Source: JAPLST01 sp964397565 (lineage in GTDB: Bacteria; Auribacterota; UBA3054; JAPLST01). Taken from it: a DNA stretch of 58,608 nt. A model generated the notes under the pieces. That model was not told the origin of the DNA and ran no database searches. It saw nothing but the letters and a program-made list of their open reading frames with translations. This document shows, one piece after another, positions 33,665 to 43,001 of this stretch (positions within the stretch are counted from its first letter, which is position 1; the number at the start of each line of letters is the position of its first letter). The stretch covers positions 1 to 58,608 of the forward strand of contig CAYNJC010000028.1 in assembly GCA_964397565.1 (NCBI GenBank). The letters run 5' to 3'. The position numbers and the translations under genes were made by a program.

Positions 33665-34309
33665 CTAAAGGATGTCATCTAACTTGATGTCGTTCTTTTT
33701 ATTAAATTCGTTTATTGAATCACTCAACATGTCTGCTTGGTAGTAGAAATTGACCACGCGATACAGATCGGGATCTTTTTTGTCACTCTGTTTGTATCGC
33801 GTCGGTGTGACTTCCATGCGTATCATAATTTTTTGCCCTGTATCATAAGTGTAAACATTGTGTTGAGTTTGAACATCTCGACGGTATTTTTCTTCAAGTA
33901 ATTTCTTGATTTCAATGATGCGTCTATCGTTCACGTTTTCAAATGTGATCTGCACAGCTATGACTTTGTTTTGATCATTAAAATAAACTGTTTTGTACAC
34001 TGCCTCATTAACAATGTCAAACATCTTGCCTCTAGCTCCTGTGCCGCGGCGTGTGAAGATTGAATTTGTTATGCAGCTTCGCATAAGAGTTATAGTGTAT
34101 GAATCGATATCTTTCCTAGCATAAGCATACGTGCTCATTACTGCGCTCTTCTCGGATCTTTGCGACTCTTCTTTCGATTCTCCGATTTTTGTTCCGTTTA
34201 CTTCAAAAGCGCTTTTTTTGTCGCCACGGTTTCTTGTCGGCTCTGCAGACAAAAAAGACTGCAGGAGAAAAAGCACGGCACATACTGTCATAACATTTGG
34301 TCTGGTCAT
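33665..34309 (-). CDS. AT-rich secreted protein of unknown function
   Basis: 214 residues starting with a signal peptide (MTRPNVMTVCAVLFLLQSFLSAEP). The mature part is charged, with a possible long helix KKLLEEKYRRDVQTQHN and YxF-type strands (VNFYYQADML); no family recognised. Base composition is far more AT-rich than the flanking guaA and tpiA, which suggests acquisition from elsewhere. It has its own AT-rich upstream region (34310-34406). Confidence 0.6.
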   Translation of the reverse strand: MTRPNVMTVCAVLFLLQSFLSAEPTRNRGDKKSAFEVNGTKIGESKEESQRSEKSAVMSTYAYARKDIDSYTITLMRSCITNSIFTRRGTGARGKMFDIVNEAVYKTVYFNDQNKVIAVQITFENVNDRRIIEIKKLLEEKYRRDVQTQHNVYTYDTGQKIMIRMEVTPTRYKQSDKKDPDLYRVVNFYYQADMLSDSINEFNKKNDIKLDDIL

Positions 34310-34406
34310 TTTTGTAACCTCATCTTTCCAAACACAATTATCAACTCATTCGCATTGTCAGAGCCGCTTGTTTTTGGCCAATTGTCTTTTAAGGTTTCAA
34401 GTTGTT

Positions 34407-35159
34407 TTACTTAAATTTGACTAGCTGCTCGAACGAATCGGCCTTCAGCGCCGCGCCGCCGACCAGAGCACCGTCAATATCCGGCTGGGCCATCAGTTCC
34501 TTGACATTGCCCGGATTGACGCTGCCGCCATATTGCAGGATGACCTGATCCGCAACCGCTTTGTTCCACAGCGCAGCCAGGCGCGCGCGGATGAACGCAT
34601 GCACCGCTTGGGCTTGTTGCGGCGTGGCCGTCTTGCCGGTGCCGATTGCCCAGACGGGCTCGTAGGCGACAATCGTGCGCGCCATCTCCTCGGCCGACAC
34701 GCCGGCGAGACCGTTGGTAATATGATCATTGACCACCTGATCGGTGACCTCGGCCTCGCGCTCGGCCAGGGTCTCGCCGACGCAGACAATCGGCGTCAGG
34801 CCGACCGCCAGTGCTTTCTTGACTTTCTTGTTGACCGTTGCGTTGGTCTCATGGAAGAACTGCCGGCGTTCGCTGTGGCCAATGATAACATAGGTCGCGC
34901 CGGCTTCTTTGATCATGTCCGGGCTGACTTCGCCGGTGAAGGCGCCGCTGGTCTCCCAGAAACAATTTTGGGCGCCGACGCCAATGGCACTGCCGCGCAG
35001 GGCCTGCGCGACCGGCTGCACCGCCAGGAACGGCGGGCAGACGACCGGCACGACGCCGGTCACGCCCGCCAGGCGGGCCTTGAGTTCATTGGCAAACGCA
35101 AGCGCCTCGGCAACCGTCTTGTGCATTTTCCAGTTGCCGGCAATGACCGGAATTCTCAT
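34407..35159 (-). CDS. tpiA: Triose-phosphate isomerase
   Basis: Interconverts dihydroxyacetone phosphate and glyceraldehyde 3-phosphate. 250 residues with AGNWKMHK (7-14; N9 and K11), VIIGHSERR (91-99; H95), the catalytic Glu in AYEPVWAIGTGKTATP (E167 with loop 6) and LVGGAALKADSFEQLV near the end. The downstream neighbour on the same strand is the AT-rich secreted protein; the upstream one is the small basic protein, separated by a terminator hairpin. Confidence 0.97.
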   Translation of the reverse strand: MRIPVIAGNWKMHKTVAEALAFANELKARLAGVTGVVPVVCPPFLAVQPVAQALRGSAIGVGAQNCFWETSGAFTGEVSPDMIKEAGATYVIIGHSERRQFFHETNATVNKKVKKALAVGLTPIVCVGETLAEREAEVTDQVVNDHITNGLAGVSAEEMARTIVAYEPVWAIGTGKTATPQQAQAVHAFIRARLAALWNKAVADQVILQYGGSVNPGNVKELMAQPDIDGALVGGAALKADSFEQLVKFK

Positions 35160-35181
35160 GGTGCCTCTTCAAATAAAATGA

Positions 35182-35204
35182 GATCGCCCCGCGCGGGAGC
35201 GATC
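35182..35204. terminator. Terminator of the small basic protein gene
   Basis: Hairpin GATCGC...GCGATC with an inner CCGCG/CGGG core; on the minus strand it is followed by a T-rich run (CATTTTATTTG) and then the tpiA start. Confidence 0.75.
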
Positions 35205-35235
35205 AAACAACAATACGCCGCGCGCACGCCACGGG

Positions 35236-35388
35236 TCAGACGGGCGGCTTGGTCTTGGGCAGGCCGAACGGCGAACTGTCGTCTTTGACGCGCCCGCTTT
35301 TCTTCAAGACTTCAATGCGTTGAAAGCGCTTGAGCACATTGCGCTTCTTGGCAATGCCCACTTTGCCGAAACTGGGATGACGAGACAT
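35236..35388 (-). CDS. PVC-type 'small basic protein'
   Basis: 50 residues, MSRHPSFGK...RNVLKRFQRIEVLKKSG...DDSSPFGLPKTKPPV: the pattern MSxHPS, a central RNVLxRxxRIxxL and a C-terminal SPxGLPK is that of the small basic protein family found in Chlamydiae, Verrucomicrobia, Planctomycetes and Lentisphaerae. Its role is not established; a ribosome link has been proposed. It is short but begins with an ATG (35388), has an intact frame and is followed by its own terminator. It is a good marker for the phylum-level assignment. Confidence 0.85.
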   Translation of the reverse strand: MSRHPSFGKVGIAKKRNVLKRFQRIEVLKKSGRVKDDSSPFGLPKTKPPV

Positions 35389-35434
35389 GCGGTTCCTTGG
35401 GTAGCAAGGTTATAAGGTGCAAACATAACAACCA

Positions 35435-36142
35435 CTAAAGATCACTGAGGTCCTGGTCAATCAGCACTTCGCGGAGGGTGCCGTTCTCAAAGACGAGTCG
35501 GTCTTCCTTGCCGCTTTTCTCGCGCTGATAAAACCACATTTCGCGCTTGCGCGAGGCGAATTCTGGCGATACCTTTTTGGCCGGCGGCGGGCCCCACTTG
35601 GCGATGACTTCCTGCTCGGTCATGCCTTTTTTGAGACCCTTGTTGGCTTCCATGTCCTTGACCTCCTCCATTTCTTTGTCGGAATACCAGTTGCCCTTGT
35701 ACTCCTTTTTGCCCGCGGCTTCCATTTCGCGGCGCAATTTGATGGCGGCAATTTCATTGGTCGGTTGCCAGGCGCCCTCGAAAAAATCCAGTCCCTGGTC
35801 TCTTTTCTCGGCCACGGCTTTTTGCCTGGGCGTCATCCATTTGTTCTTGTAGTTGACCAAGCCCTTATCGCGCTTTTCTTGCTCGAATTTCAATTTTTTC
35901 TGGTCAAGCAACTCTTCGTACAACGCCGGATTGTAGCGCTTGACGGTGGCTTCGTTCAGCGCGGCCCACGGATACGTGATCGTGCCTTTTTTGGTGATGA
36001 TGCTGATGCTTTTTTCGGTCAGGTTGGTGACCGTGCCGACGAAGATGCTCTTGGCCCTGGTCGTGATGACGTCGCTGCCCGCCGCCATGACAATGCTGAC
36101 CGCCACGGTCGCAACAGCGAGCATAATCATATGCGCATTCAT
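35435..36142 (-). CDS. Secreted protein with KGxW-like repeats and a SmpA/OmlA-like end
   Basis: 235 residues; signal peptide MNAHMIMLAVATVAVSIVMAAG. The middle carries short repeated units ending in W plus charged residues (YKNKWMTPRQK, FEGAWQPTNE, YKGNWYSDKE). The C-terminal part, KGMTEQEVIAKWGPPPAK to DRLVFENGTLREV, looks like the SmpA/OmlA (BamE-like) fold. The start was placed at 36142 because AAGGAAA lies ahead and the signal peptide begins there; the frame reaches to 36169. Probably periplasmic or envelope-linked; no specific function recognised. Confidence 0.7.
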   Translation of the reverse strand: MNAHMIMLAVATVAVSIVMAAGSDVITTRAKSIFVGTVTNLTEKSISIITKKGTITYPWAALNEATVKRYNPALYEELLDQKKLKFEQEKRDKGLVNYKNKWMTPRQKAVAEKRDQGLDFFEGAWQPTNEIAAIKLRREMEAAGKKEYKGNWYSDKEMEEVKDMEANKGLKKGMTEQEVIAKWGPPPAKKVSPEFASRKREMWFYQREKSGKEDRLVFENGTLREVLIDQDLSDL

Positions 36143-36172
36143 AGTTGTTTCCTTGCTGGTGATGAGCATAGG

Positions 36173-36628
36173 TTAGACGGCCGCCGCTGGCGCGCATTCA
36201 AGCCAAAGGGTGACCGGGCCGTCGTTGGTCAAGGTGACCTGCATGTGTTCGCGAAATGCGCCGGTGGCAAGGCGCGCGCCGCAGGCAGTCAGCGCGGCGC
36301 AGAATTGTTCAAAGCGCTGGGCGGCGCGCTCGGGTGGCGCGGCGGCGATGAAATCCGGGCGCCGGCCGCGGCGGCAATCGCCGTACAAGGTGAACTGCGG
36401 CACCGCCAGCACTGCGCCACCAATCTCATTGACCGCCAGGTTCATCTTGCCGGCCGGGTCATCAAAGACGCGCAACCCGACGATGCGCCGGGCCATCCAC
36501 TCCAGCTCGCGTGCGCCGTCGTCATGGCCAAAGCCGGCGAAGACCAGCAGGCCGCGCCCAATCGCGCCGACCACGTCATCGCGCACCGCAACGGAGGCGT
36601 GCAGGACACGTTGCACCAGCGCTCTCAT
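36173..36628 (-). CDS. dtd: D-aminoacyl-tRNA deacylase
   Basis: Removes D-amino acids wrongly attached to tRNA. 151 residues with MRALVQRV at the start, the catalytic-loop motif PQFTLYGD (77-84; the usual form is SQFTLY) and NDGPVTLWLE near the end containing the Gly-cisPro motif (137-138). The Ser to Pro change at 77 is noticeable but the Thr80 expected in the pocket is present. The ATG overlaps the stop of the aminopeptidase gene (ATGA). Confidence 0.93.
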   Translation of the reverse strand: MRALVQRVLHASVAVRDDVVGAIGRGLLVFAGFGHDDGARELEWMARRIVGLRVFDDPAGKMNLAVNEIGGAVLAVPQFTLYGDCRRGRRPDFIAAAPPERAAQRFEQFCAALTACGARLATGAFREHMQVTLTNDGPVTLWLECAPAAAV

Positions 36629-37713
36629 AGCACGAACTTCCCGTCCTTTTGCACGACGACGCCGTCAAACGCGAGGGTGCCGCCCGTGCGCAGGTCCTTG
36701 ATCATGTCCCAATGCAGCGCGGACTTGTTGACGCCGCCGCACTGCGGATAGCTGCGGCCGAGGGCCAGATGGACCGTGCCGCCGATTTTCTCGTCAAAGA
36801 GGATTGCGCGGACAAAACGGGTGATGCCGTAGTTCATGCCGATGCCAAGCTCGCCGAGGCGGCGCGCGCCGGGGTCACTGTCGAGCATCGTCCGCAGGAA
36901 ATCTTGGTTTTTCTCCGCACACGCTTTGACAACCTTGCCCCGTTTGAACTCGAGATAAATGCCGCTGATCTCGCGGCCGAAGGCGACCACCGGGAACGAA
37001 TAGCGGATGTGGCCCTCGGCACTATCCTCGAGCGGGGCGGTGAAGACTTCGCCGCCAGGCATGTTGCGGTGGCCATCGTCGTTGAGCGGCGTGCGGCCGG
37101 CAATGGACAACGTCAGCTCGGTGTCGGGCGTGGTGATGCGCACGGTTTTCGTGTTGTTGAGGCGCCGCGCAAGTTTGCTTTGGCGGCGGCTCTGCTGTTT
37201 CCAGAAGGCGACCGGATCGTCGTCATCCAAGTGCATGGCGTGGATGACAAAGGACTCAAAATCGGCCAGGGCCATGTCGGCGTCCTGGGCGTAGGCGCTG
37301 GTCGGAAAGAGCGTCAGCGTCCAGTTATCTTTGGCAATAATGCGTTCGGCGAGCGGCAGTGCGGCCTTCTGGGTCAAGACCTGTTTGTGCGGCGGAACCT
37401 GGCTGAGTTCACGCGTGCTGGCATCGGCCCGAATGGTGATAATCCCATCCAGCGCGTCGGCCTCCTGCACGTCGAGCGGCGAGCAATATGCGAGCTGTTC
37501 ATCAGCGGCCAGGGCATAAAATGTGTGGGTCAGTTCAGGCAGGCTGACGGTGACGCGCGGATGCGCGCCGGCGCGCAGCAGCTCGCGATAGACGGCATGA
37601 ATCAGCGCGCGCGCCTCGACGGTGCCGCGCACTTTGACGATGCGGTCTTTGCGCACGCTGATGGCATACTGGACCAGCAGCCGCGCCCAACGCTCAAGGA
37701 AGATGGTATCCAT
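36625..37713 (-). CDS. M29-family aminopeptidase
   Basis: 362 residues matching thermophilic aminopeptidase T/S (family M29), cytoplasmic metal-dependent. Signatures: MPGGEVFTAPLEDSAEGHI (metal Glu), GARRLGELGIGMN (Glu), GTVHLALGRSYP (His) and NKSALHWDMIKDLR (His, Asp). The ATG at 37713 gives MDTIFLERWARLLVQYA, the family N-terminus; 34 upstream residues in frame are not conserved. dtd overlaps its stop, so the two are cotranscribed. Confidence 0.92.
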   Translation of the reverse strand: MDTIFLERWARLLVQYAISVRKDRIVKVRGTVEARALIHAVYRELLRAGAHPRVTVSLPELTHTFYALAADEQLAYCSPLDVQEADALDGIITIRADASTRELSQVPPHKQVLTQKAALPLAERIIAKDNWTLTLFPTSAYAQDADMALADFESFVIHAMHLDDDDPVAFWKQQSRRQSKLARRLNNTKTVRITTPDTELTLSIAGRTPLNDDGHRNMPGGEVFTAPLEDSAEGHIRYSFPVVAFGREISGIYLEFKRGKVVKACAEKNQDFLRTMLDSDPGARRLGELGIGMNYGITRFVRAILFDEKIGGTVHLALGRSYPQCGGVNKSALHWDMIKDLRTGGTLAFDGVVVQKDGKFVL

Positions 37714-37931
37714 AATAGGTAGGAGAATTATAGCACAACGCGCCGCAGGTGTCAAAGCGCCCGTGCGGTCGGGTGCACGGCATAGAAGTTGCCGTGGAGC
37801 AGCGGTGCGCAACAAGTGATGGGCTGGTTATAATTCAATCTCATTCACCCACGGTCCCGTCAGCGGCGGGCCCGCGGCGGGCTCCAGAGATGTCGATTGT
37901 AGAGCGGCATTTCCGCCCCGCGCAGCTGCGC

Positions 37932-37960
37932 TTTACAAGCGGTTGCGGAAATGATATAAT
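37932..37960 (+). promoter_or_regulatory. Sigma-70 promoter of the lacI-GH26 operon
   Basis: TTTACA (37932-37937), 17-bp spacer, TATAAT (37955-37960). The upstream part of this 311-bp gap (37714-37930) holds GC-rich sequence without a gene. Confidence 0.85.
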
Positions 37961-37967
37961 GGGTTGG

Positions 37968-37989
37968 AGTGTGCCACCGGTTGCACACT
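37968..37989 (+). promoter_or_regulatory. LacI-type operator at the lacI promoter
   Basis: Near-perfect palindrome: arms AGTGTGC and GCACACT around CACCGGTT. The core GCCACCGGTTGC differs by one base from the perfect GCAACCGGTTGC at 44225. It starts 8 bp after the -10 box, a position for repression of its own gene. LacI-family operators commonly have a central CG. Confidence 0.75.
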
Positions 37990-38024
37990 CGGAAGCGCTA
38001 CGTAAGTTGATTGACCATGCACCC

Positions 38025-39053
38025 ATGACGCCGACGACCAAAAAAGCGACGATTTATGACATAGCCCGGGCGGCGCACCTGGCGGCTTCGACCGTGTCGC
38101 GCGCCTTGGACCCGGCCCGCCAGCACCGTATCAGCGACCAGACCCGCAAGCATATCGCCCAGATTGCCGCGCAGTTGGGCTATCATCCCAACCGGATTGC
38201 GCGCGCGCTCAGCCGCGGCGGGACGGACACGATTGCGATCGTCCTGCCGGCCAATACGCACTTCATGGAGAACGAGTATTACAGCCGGGTGGTGATGGAC
38301 AGCGTGCACCACCTGGCGGCCTCGCGCGTGGACTTGAAAGTGCATGCTCTGTCGGTGGCGGAGGGCAGTGAAGAACTGGCGCGCCTGCATCAAAGGCTGT
38401 CGGCGGATGGGATTATCGCGGTGGGGCTCCCGACCGCGGATCACTTCAAAATCTCGCGCCAGGCCAAGGAGCTGCCGGCAATTCTGTTCAACAGCTATGA
38501 GGATCCCGCACTGGCGAGTGTCGATGCCGACAACGTGCAAGGCGGGCGCCTGGCGGCCGAGTATTTCATCGCGCGCGGCCACACGCGCCTGGGCATGCTG
38601 GCTGGGCCGCCCGACTCGAAGAACGCGCTCGACCGGCAACACGGCTATCGCACTGCGCTGCGGGCGGCCGGGCTGCCGGTGCGCGCGGCGTGGTTCATTC
38701 CCTGCCTCTATGGCGCAAGACAGGGGTTTGACGCCGCCCAGGTTTTGTGCGCACGCACGCAACGGCCAACCGCCGTCTTTTGCGCCAATGACGACATTGC
38801 CAGCGGTGCCTTGCGCGCCTTCCACGAACGCGGGCTGCGCTGCCCACGCGATATCTCCGTGATTGGCTTTGACGATTTTTTGGTGGCCCGGTACACCACG
38901 CCGCAATTGACCACGATCGCACAACCGATTGCAGAAATGGTGCGGGTGGCCATCCAACACATTCTGGAAATGATGCGCCACGGCGCGCCGGTGGTACGCA
39001 TGGTCGTGCCGGTGCGCCTGGTGGAACGCGCCTCCGTCGGCACGGTGAAATAG
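38025..39053 (+). CDS. LacI-family transcriptional regulator
   Basis: 342 residues: HTH ATIYDIARAAHLAASTVSRALD (in two parts, 8-29), hinge helix NRIARALSRG, then the periplasmic-binding-protein-like effector domain (TIAIVLPANTHFMEN, DGIIAVGLP, RQHGYRTALRAAGLP, PTAVFCANDDIASGAL, ISVIGFDDFLVARYTTPQLTTI). The effector is probably a sugar. The ATG at 38025 was chosen because it places the HTH at the normal distance; the frame is open to 37749 but the promoter lies in between. The downstream glycoside hydrolase starts 3 bp after its stop, so it very likely controls its own operon. Confidence 0.93.
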   Translation: MTPTTKKATIYDIARAAHLAASTVSRALDPARQHRISDQTRKHIAQIAAQLGYHPNRIARALSRGGTDTIAIVLPANTHFMENEYYSRVVMDSVHHLAASRVDLKVHALSVAEGSEELARLHQRLSADGIIAVGLPTADHFKISRQAKELPAILFNSYEDPALASVDADNVQGGRLAAEYFIARGHTRLGMLAGPPDSKNALDRQHGYRTALRAAGLPVRAAWFIPCLYGARQGFDAAQVLCARTQRPTAVFCANDDIASGALRAFHERGLRCPRDISVIGFDDFLVARYTTPQLTTIAQPIAEMVRVAIQHILEMMRHGAPVVRMVVPVRLVERASVGTVK

Positions 39054-39056
39054 CCC

Positions 39057-41489
39057 ATGCAAAAATTCTTGATACTAGTGGGGTTGGTTACGCTCTCCGC
39101 CCACGCCGCGCGGCTTGAACCGGCGCGCGGCATCTTGACCGGCGTCAATTTGGGCGCGCTCTCGCCGGCGGCGTTCAATGCGACGACGCGGGTGGATCAC
39201 GCCTTCTTCGTGGTCTTCACCGGCTGGCCGCCGAATTACAACGACCTGGATGCGACCGTGGCGCAGATTGCCGCGGTGCAGGGTGCGTTGGTGGTCACGC
39301 CGATGCCGTGGAGCAATCCTGACAGCATCAGTGCTGCCGACATCGCCACCTTCGCCGCCAAGCTGCACGAGTACATCACGCTGCGCGACGTGTCGGTCTT
39401 CGTGCGCTTTGCGCATGAAATGAATGGCTCGTGGTACCCGTATGGCGGCCAGCCGGTGCGCTACACCAACGCCTTCACGCGCGTGGCCAACGCCATCCAC
39501 GCGCTGGGCCCGCGCGCCGCGATGGTCTGGGCAGTGGCCAATTATCAAGGCTATCCGTTTGCCTATTATAATAAAGATCTGGCCGGCTATTTGGCCAGCC
39601 AGTATCATGGCACGGCCGCCGATTTCGCGGCCATGGACACCAGCGGCGATGGCGTCTTGACCGATGCCGACGATCCGTATGGGCCGTATTATCCCGGTGA
39701 CGATGTGGTGGATTGGGTGGGCAGCTCGGTGTATCACAGCGACAATGAAAGTCCGCCGGATGGCAACAACAGCATCCCTTATGATCGCAAAGTGACCATG
39801 CTGCTGTCCGGCTTTAATGTGGCGGCCAAGAATTTCTACCTGCGCTTTGCGAAGAACAAAGCCAAGCCGTTGATGATTCCGGAGACCAGCGCGGCGTATG
39901 TGGCCGTGTGGGGCGGCGCGAGTGACGCGGCCGTCAAGGGCGGCTGGATCAATCAACTGTACCATGTCGGCGCGACGACGCCGGCGGCGGAGAGTCTGCC
40001 GATTCGCTATCCGTGGATCAAGGCGATCGGCTGGTTCGACATCCTGAAGAATGAAGATCACGGCACCGGTACGGTCTTGACGGATTGGCGGGTGAGTGCC
40101 AACAACGCGGTGCGCACGAATTACCATGCCTTCTTGCAGCAAGTCAGCGACGGCGCGCGCTATTGCCTGAACGCGGGCGATGCGGGCGGCTTTGTCTATG
40201 GCTGGAATGGCTGGCTGAATGACTGGCAAGCCAATGCTGCGCTGTGCGGGCTGAGCGTGACGACCAATGCCCAGCGGGGTGGCGGCGCGCTGCAGATCGA
40301 GTATGCCGGCAGCACCAGCAGCCTGCTTCGGGCTGCGCTGAAAACCAGCGCGCGCGAGGATGCGCCGTGGGGCCAGGCGAATCGCGTCAGTATGTGGGCG
40401 CGCGTGCCGACCAACGCGCCGGCACTCGCGCTCGGCCTCGCGTTTGAGAATAGCGTCACTTCCTGGTATCAACTCGGTCCCCAGCCGCTGCCGGCCGACA
40501 ACAACTGGCGGCAATTGACTTGGGCGTATGATCCGCAACTCGTGACCGGGGCCGCGCTCCTGACCGTGCACCTGACGCTGAGCCCGACGACCAACCTGGC
40601 GGGCAGCCTTGTGTTGGACAGCCTGTCCGTGTTCCAACAGATGACCAACGCACCGGCGCCGCCAGCTAGCGTGATGGCCAGTGACGGCACCTATGTGGAT
40701 CGCGTCCGGGTGGCTTGGTCGGCCAGTGTCGGCGCGGACGGCTACCAAGTGTATCGTAGCGCACAGCCCACCAGCAGTGCGGCAAGCGCGCTGTCGCCGC
40801 CGCTGGCGGTGTTGCTCTTTGACGACACCAACGTCGTGCCGGGGAAGGTGTATTATTATTGGCTCAAGGCCTCGAATGCGTTTGGCTGGAGCAGCTGCAG
40901 CGCCGGTAGTGATGGCTACGCCGGCTCAATCAGCACCGGGTTGCTAAACGGCGGCTTCGAGTTGGAGAGCGGCACGGCCGGCAAGCCGGCCGATTGGATT
41001 TGGAACAGCACCGGCGCCGGCAACATCTGGCTCTCCGGCAACTATGCCCACAGCGGCGCGCGTTCGGTTATGTTTCCCGGCTGGAATGAATGGAACACGC
41101 TGGTGCAAACCTACGCCAGTAGTTTGCTGGGTGGTGCCGCGGTGACTGCGTCTGTGTGGGGCTTGACGCCGGGCTTCACCACGGTTGGCACAGGCGGCGC
41201 GTTGCTGCTGCGGGATAGCGATCAGCCCGCCACCCTGTATGGCAGCACGCTATTCATCACTCACACGACGCCGTCCGGCCAATGGGTCAAGGCGACGATC
41301 GTGACGACGCTGCCGGCGCAGGTGGCCAGTGTTGATTTCGTTCTGCAACTGCAGGGCGGGGCGGAAGGCTTGGTATATTTTGATGATGCCGCGCTGGATG
41401 TGCCAATCCCGGAAACAAGCCTGCTGCCACTGGGCAGCATCATCGTGCCGGGCATCCTTGCCGCCCTGCGGGTCAAATGCTTGAAATAA
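39057..41489 (+). CDS. Secreted GH26-like glycoside hydrolase with IPET-type sorting tail
   Basis: 810 residues. Signal peptide ends near AHA/ARLEP. The catalytic domain (about 20-365) shows RFAHEMNGSWYPYGG (117-131; E121 the probable acid/base) and MIPETSAAY (273-281; E276 the probable nucleophile), the GH26 pattern (beta-mannanase and relatives). A calcium loop DTSGDGVLTDADD lies at 193-205. Then follow a carbohydrate-binding-like module, a fibronectin III-like module (RVAWSASVGADGYQVYRS) and an NGGFELESG-type module. The tail IPETSLLPLGSIIVPGIL then a basic end resembles a PEP-CTERM signal with IPET instead of VPEP. Second gene of the lacI operon. Confidence 0.85.
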   Translation: MQKFLILVGLVTLSAHAARLEPARGILTGVNLGALSPAAFNATTRVDHAFFVVFTGWPPNYNDLDATVAQIAAVQGALVVTPMPWSNPDSISAADIATFAAKLHEYITLRDVSVFVRFAHEMNGSWYPYGGQPVRYTNAFTRVANAIHALGPRAAMVWAVANYQGYPFAYYNKDLAGYLASQYHGTAADFAAMDTSGDGVLTDADDPYGPYYPGDDVVDWVGSSVYHSDNESPPDGNNSIPYDRKVTMLLSGFNVAAKNFYLRFAKNKAKPLMIPETSAAYVAVWGGASDAAVKGGWINQLYHVGATTPAAESLPIRYPWIKAIGWFDILKNEDHGTGTVLTDWRVSANNAVRTNYHAFLQQVSDGARYCLNAGDAGGFVYGWNGWLNDWQANAALCGLSVTTNAQRGGGALQIEYAGSTSSLLRAALKTSAREDAPWGQANRVSMWARVPTNAPALALGLAFENSVTSWYQLGPQPLPADNNWRQLTWAYDPQLVTGAALLTVHLTLSPTTNLAGSLVLDSLSVFQQMTNAPAPPASVMASDGTYVDRVRVAWSASVGADGYQVYRSAQPTSSAASALSPPLAVLLFDDTNVVPGKVYYYWLKASNAFGWSSCSAGSDGYAGSISTGLLNGGFELESGTAGKPADWIWNSTGAGNIWLSGNYAHSGARSVMFPGWNEWNTLVQTYASSLLGGAAVTASVWGLTPGFTTVGTGGALLLRDSDQPATLYGSTLFITHTTPSGQWVKATIVTTLPAQVASVDFVLQLQGGAEGLVYFDDAALDVPIPETSLLPLGSIIVPGILAALRVKCLK

Positions 41490-41559
41490 CGGCGGCGCCC
41501 GCGCCCGCTGCGCATCATAGACGTTCACTTTTATTTTACTAGCAGCATGGAAAGTAGCT

Positions 41560-42972
41560 ATGAAGACAACACTCCGTTACCTCGTTTTGGGTAGCCTGCT
41601 GGCGCTCCTGTGCGCCGCCCGCGTGCACGCGGCGAACGTGCTCCAGAATCCCGGCTTTGAGCTGGTCGCCGGCGGCTTTGCCGCGGGCTGGACCAATATG
41701 CAGAGTGCCTATCAGGTGAACGGCCTGCTCGAGCCGCAGTATGTGCACTCCGGCACCGGTGCGATCCAGTGCAACGGCTGGGGCGAATGGGGCGCCGCCC
41801 GCCAAACCTACGAGAATGTCATGCTGGGCGGGCAGACCGTCACGGCGTCGGTGTGGGCCATGATCCCGGCCACGGCCATCATTTCGGGCGGCTGGAACGG
41901 CGCGATTCTGTCCTTGTACGAAACGGATTTTCCGCCCGTGCTGGCGACGACCAACTTCATCACGGCCGGCTCGCCGACGGGCGTCTGGGTGCAGGGCACC
42001 ATCATTGCCGAATTGCCCGCCGACACGCATAGCATTGATGTGATGGTGCAGGCGGCCAGCGTGCCGAATTGGTCCGACTTCCAAGGTCCGGTGTTCTTCG
42101 ATGACGCCGTGCTGGAAGCACAGACCACCAATGTGCCATCCGCACCCAGCAGTATCGCGGCGACCCACGGCGCGTATGGCGACAAAGTGCGGGTGACCTG
42201 GAGCGCCAGCGCCAATGCCAGCACCTACGCGGTGTATCGCGCTGCGCAAGACAGCAGCGCCGGCGCCACCAACCTCGCGACGACCGGCGCCCAGGCCTAT
42301 GATGATCTGAGCGTGGCCGTCGGGCAGACGAATTACTATTGGGTGAAAGCCGGTAACAGTAACGGCTGGAGCGGCTTCAGCAGCAGTGCCTTCGGCTATC
42401 TGGGCGCGCCCTCGGTCGCGCTGCTCAATCCCGGCTTCGAATCTTACAGCGGCACCCCGGAAGGCGATTTTCCCAAGCAATGGACGCGCATTCAGCGGGC
42501 ATGGTGGGTTGGCCTGCCGAATGTGCACTCCGGCACGGGCGCGGTAGTCTGCAACGGCTGGGGCGAATGGGGCGGCGTGCGCCAGACGTTTGTCAGTGGC
42601 GACCTGGCCGGTAACAGCGTGACCGCCTCAATCTGGGGCATGATTCTGGGCACGGCCGTGATTTCGGGCGGTTGGAACGGCGCCGTGCTATCCTTGGCAG
42701 AAACCGGCGGCGGGACGTTGGCTACCACCAATTTCATCACCGCTGGCTCGGCCAGAGGAACCTGGCTTCACGCCGACGTGGTTGCGGAACACCTGCCGCT
42801 CGATCTGACCAGTGTCGATCTTGTGCTGCAGGCGGCCAGCGGGCCGGATTGGACATATTTCCAGGGCCAGGCGTTTTTTGACGATGCCGCGTTGACCGTG
42901 GTGATTCCGGAAACGGGCCTCGGGCTGGGTCTGCTGGTGGGCTGGGCGCTGGCGTGGCGGCGCAGATACTAA
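41560..42972 (+). CDS. Secreted protein with duplicated carbohydrate-binding-like modules
   Basis: 470 residues. Signal peptide MKTTLRYLVLGSLLALLCAARVHA (in two parts), then two closely similar beta-sandwich modules, each starting LxNPGFE and containing VHSGTGA, CNGWGEWGx(V/A)RQT, ISGGWNGA and LATTNFITAGS, at about 25-185 and 285-445, separated by a fibronectin III-like module (RVTWSASANASTYAVYR). The tail is VIPETGLGLGLLVGWALAWRRR, an IPET form of a PEP-CTERM sorting signal. The same type of module ends the GH26 enzyme 70 bp upstream. Probably a surface glycan-binding partner. Confidence 0.8.
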   Translation: MKTTLRYLVLGSLLALLCAARVHAANVLQNPGFELVAGGFAAGWTNMQSAYQVNGLLEPQYVHSGTGAIQCNGWGEWGAARQTYENVMLGGQTVTASVWAMIPATAIISGGWNGAILSLYETDFPPVLATTNFITAGSPTGVWVQGTIIAELPADTHSIDVMVQAASVPNWSDFQGPVFFDDAVLEAQTTNVPSAPSSIAATHGAYGDKVRVTWSASANASTYAVYRAAQDSSAGATNLATTGAQAYDDLSVAVGQTNYYWVKAGNSNGWSGFSSSAFGYLGAPSVALLNPGFESYSGTPEGDFPKQWTRIQRAWWVGLPNVHSGTGAVVCNGWGEWGGVRQTFVSGDLAGNSVTASIWGMILGTAVISGGWNGAVLSLAETGGGTLATTNFITAGSARGTWLHADVVAEHLPLDLTSVDLVLQAASGPDWTYFQGQAFFDDAALTVVIPETGLGLGLLVGWALAWRRRY

Positions 42973-43001
42973 TGAGAGCGCTTTCTATGTTGCAGTGTAC
43001 T

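Noticed and set aside
39075..40748. 557-residue open frame antisense to the GH26-like gene
   Set aside because: Overlaps a clear secreted enzyme and consists of His/Arg-rich shadow sequence.
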